IMG/VR virus record: IMGVR_UViG_3300021959_000445
Span: 1 to 22,185 of that record
Length of the DNA: 22,185 bases
Source of the DNA: a virus
Direction: 5' to 3' (one strand)
Shown here piece after piece: positions 22,147-22,185 of the stretch. The translations under genes and the position numbers were made by a program. Each line of letters opens with the position of its first letter. Position 1 is the first letter of the stretch. Below the pieces are notes generated by a model. That model made no database searches and had not been told where the DNA came from. It saw only the letters and a list, made by a program, of their open reading frames with translations.

Positions 22147-22185
22147 CGTTTTTGTGGTTTATGCCTGAACCGGGATTTCTAAGTT

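Noticed and set aside
1-22185. Integrase, attachment site, tRNA genes, insertion sequences or CRISPR arrays
   Set aside because: None seen on reading both strands; the absence is only as good as inspection by eye.

Overview
The window is the structural half of a long-tailed, lambda-like (siphovirus) phage or prophage. The small proteins, the DUF4055-type portal, the gp13-like capsid protein and the cyanobacterial-type DNA sites suggest a cyanobacterial host of the Synechococcus/Cyanobium kind. The host call is inference: no integrase, attachment site, tRNA or host gene is visible, so virion genome and prophage cannot be told apart.

From about 21.0 kb down to 1, almost everything reads on the minus strand as a tightly packed late block. 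In order of transcription it holds: two coupled small genes of unknown function (20432-21027); a small gene with its own terminator (20096-20362); a probable small terminase (19536-19994); a 540-base regulatory gap with a tiny membrane peptide and a cluster of LexA-box-like sites; the large terminase (17830-19080); small basic and beta-rich proteins; a tail-tube-like protein (16761-17183) placed unusually before the portal; the portal (14757-16289); a collagen-like protein; the scaffold (13020-13742); the major capsid protein (11872-12954) followed by a strong terminator; four neck and tail-completion genes (9937-11784); a tail chaperone with a probable translational frameshift (9364-9904); the tape measure (6735-9332); then M-, L-, K-, I- and J-like tail-tip genes and the start of a tail fibre that runs off the left edge.

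The genes form one assembly line. Terminase and portal package DNA into a scaffolded HK97-fold head, connector and closure proteins seal the neck, and the tube, chaperone and tape measure build the tail. The M/L/K/I/J set builds the tip and fibres. Genes commonly overlap by 1-4 bases, indicating coupled translation.

The right end (21.0-22.2 kb) differs. A divergent region carries a minus-strand promoter with an overlapping dyad. Two plus-strand genes follow, separated by three tandem copies of a cyanobacterial DnaA-box-like sequence. Last come a small minus-strand membrane-protein gene and three TATGAATGG repeats. This looks like the edge of an early or replication region.

The most notable signals are the LexA-like GTAC-N4-GTAC cluster before the large terminase, the +1 frameshift in the tail chaperone pair, the displaced tail-tube gene, the tandem DnaA-like repeats, and an AT-richer block around the tape measure.
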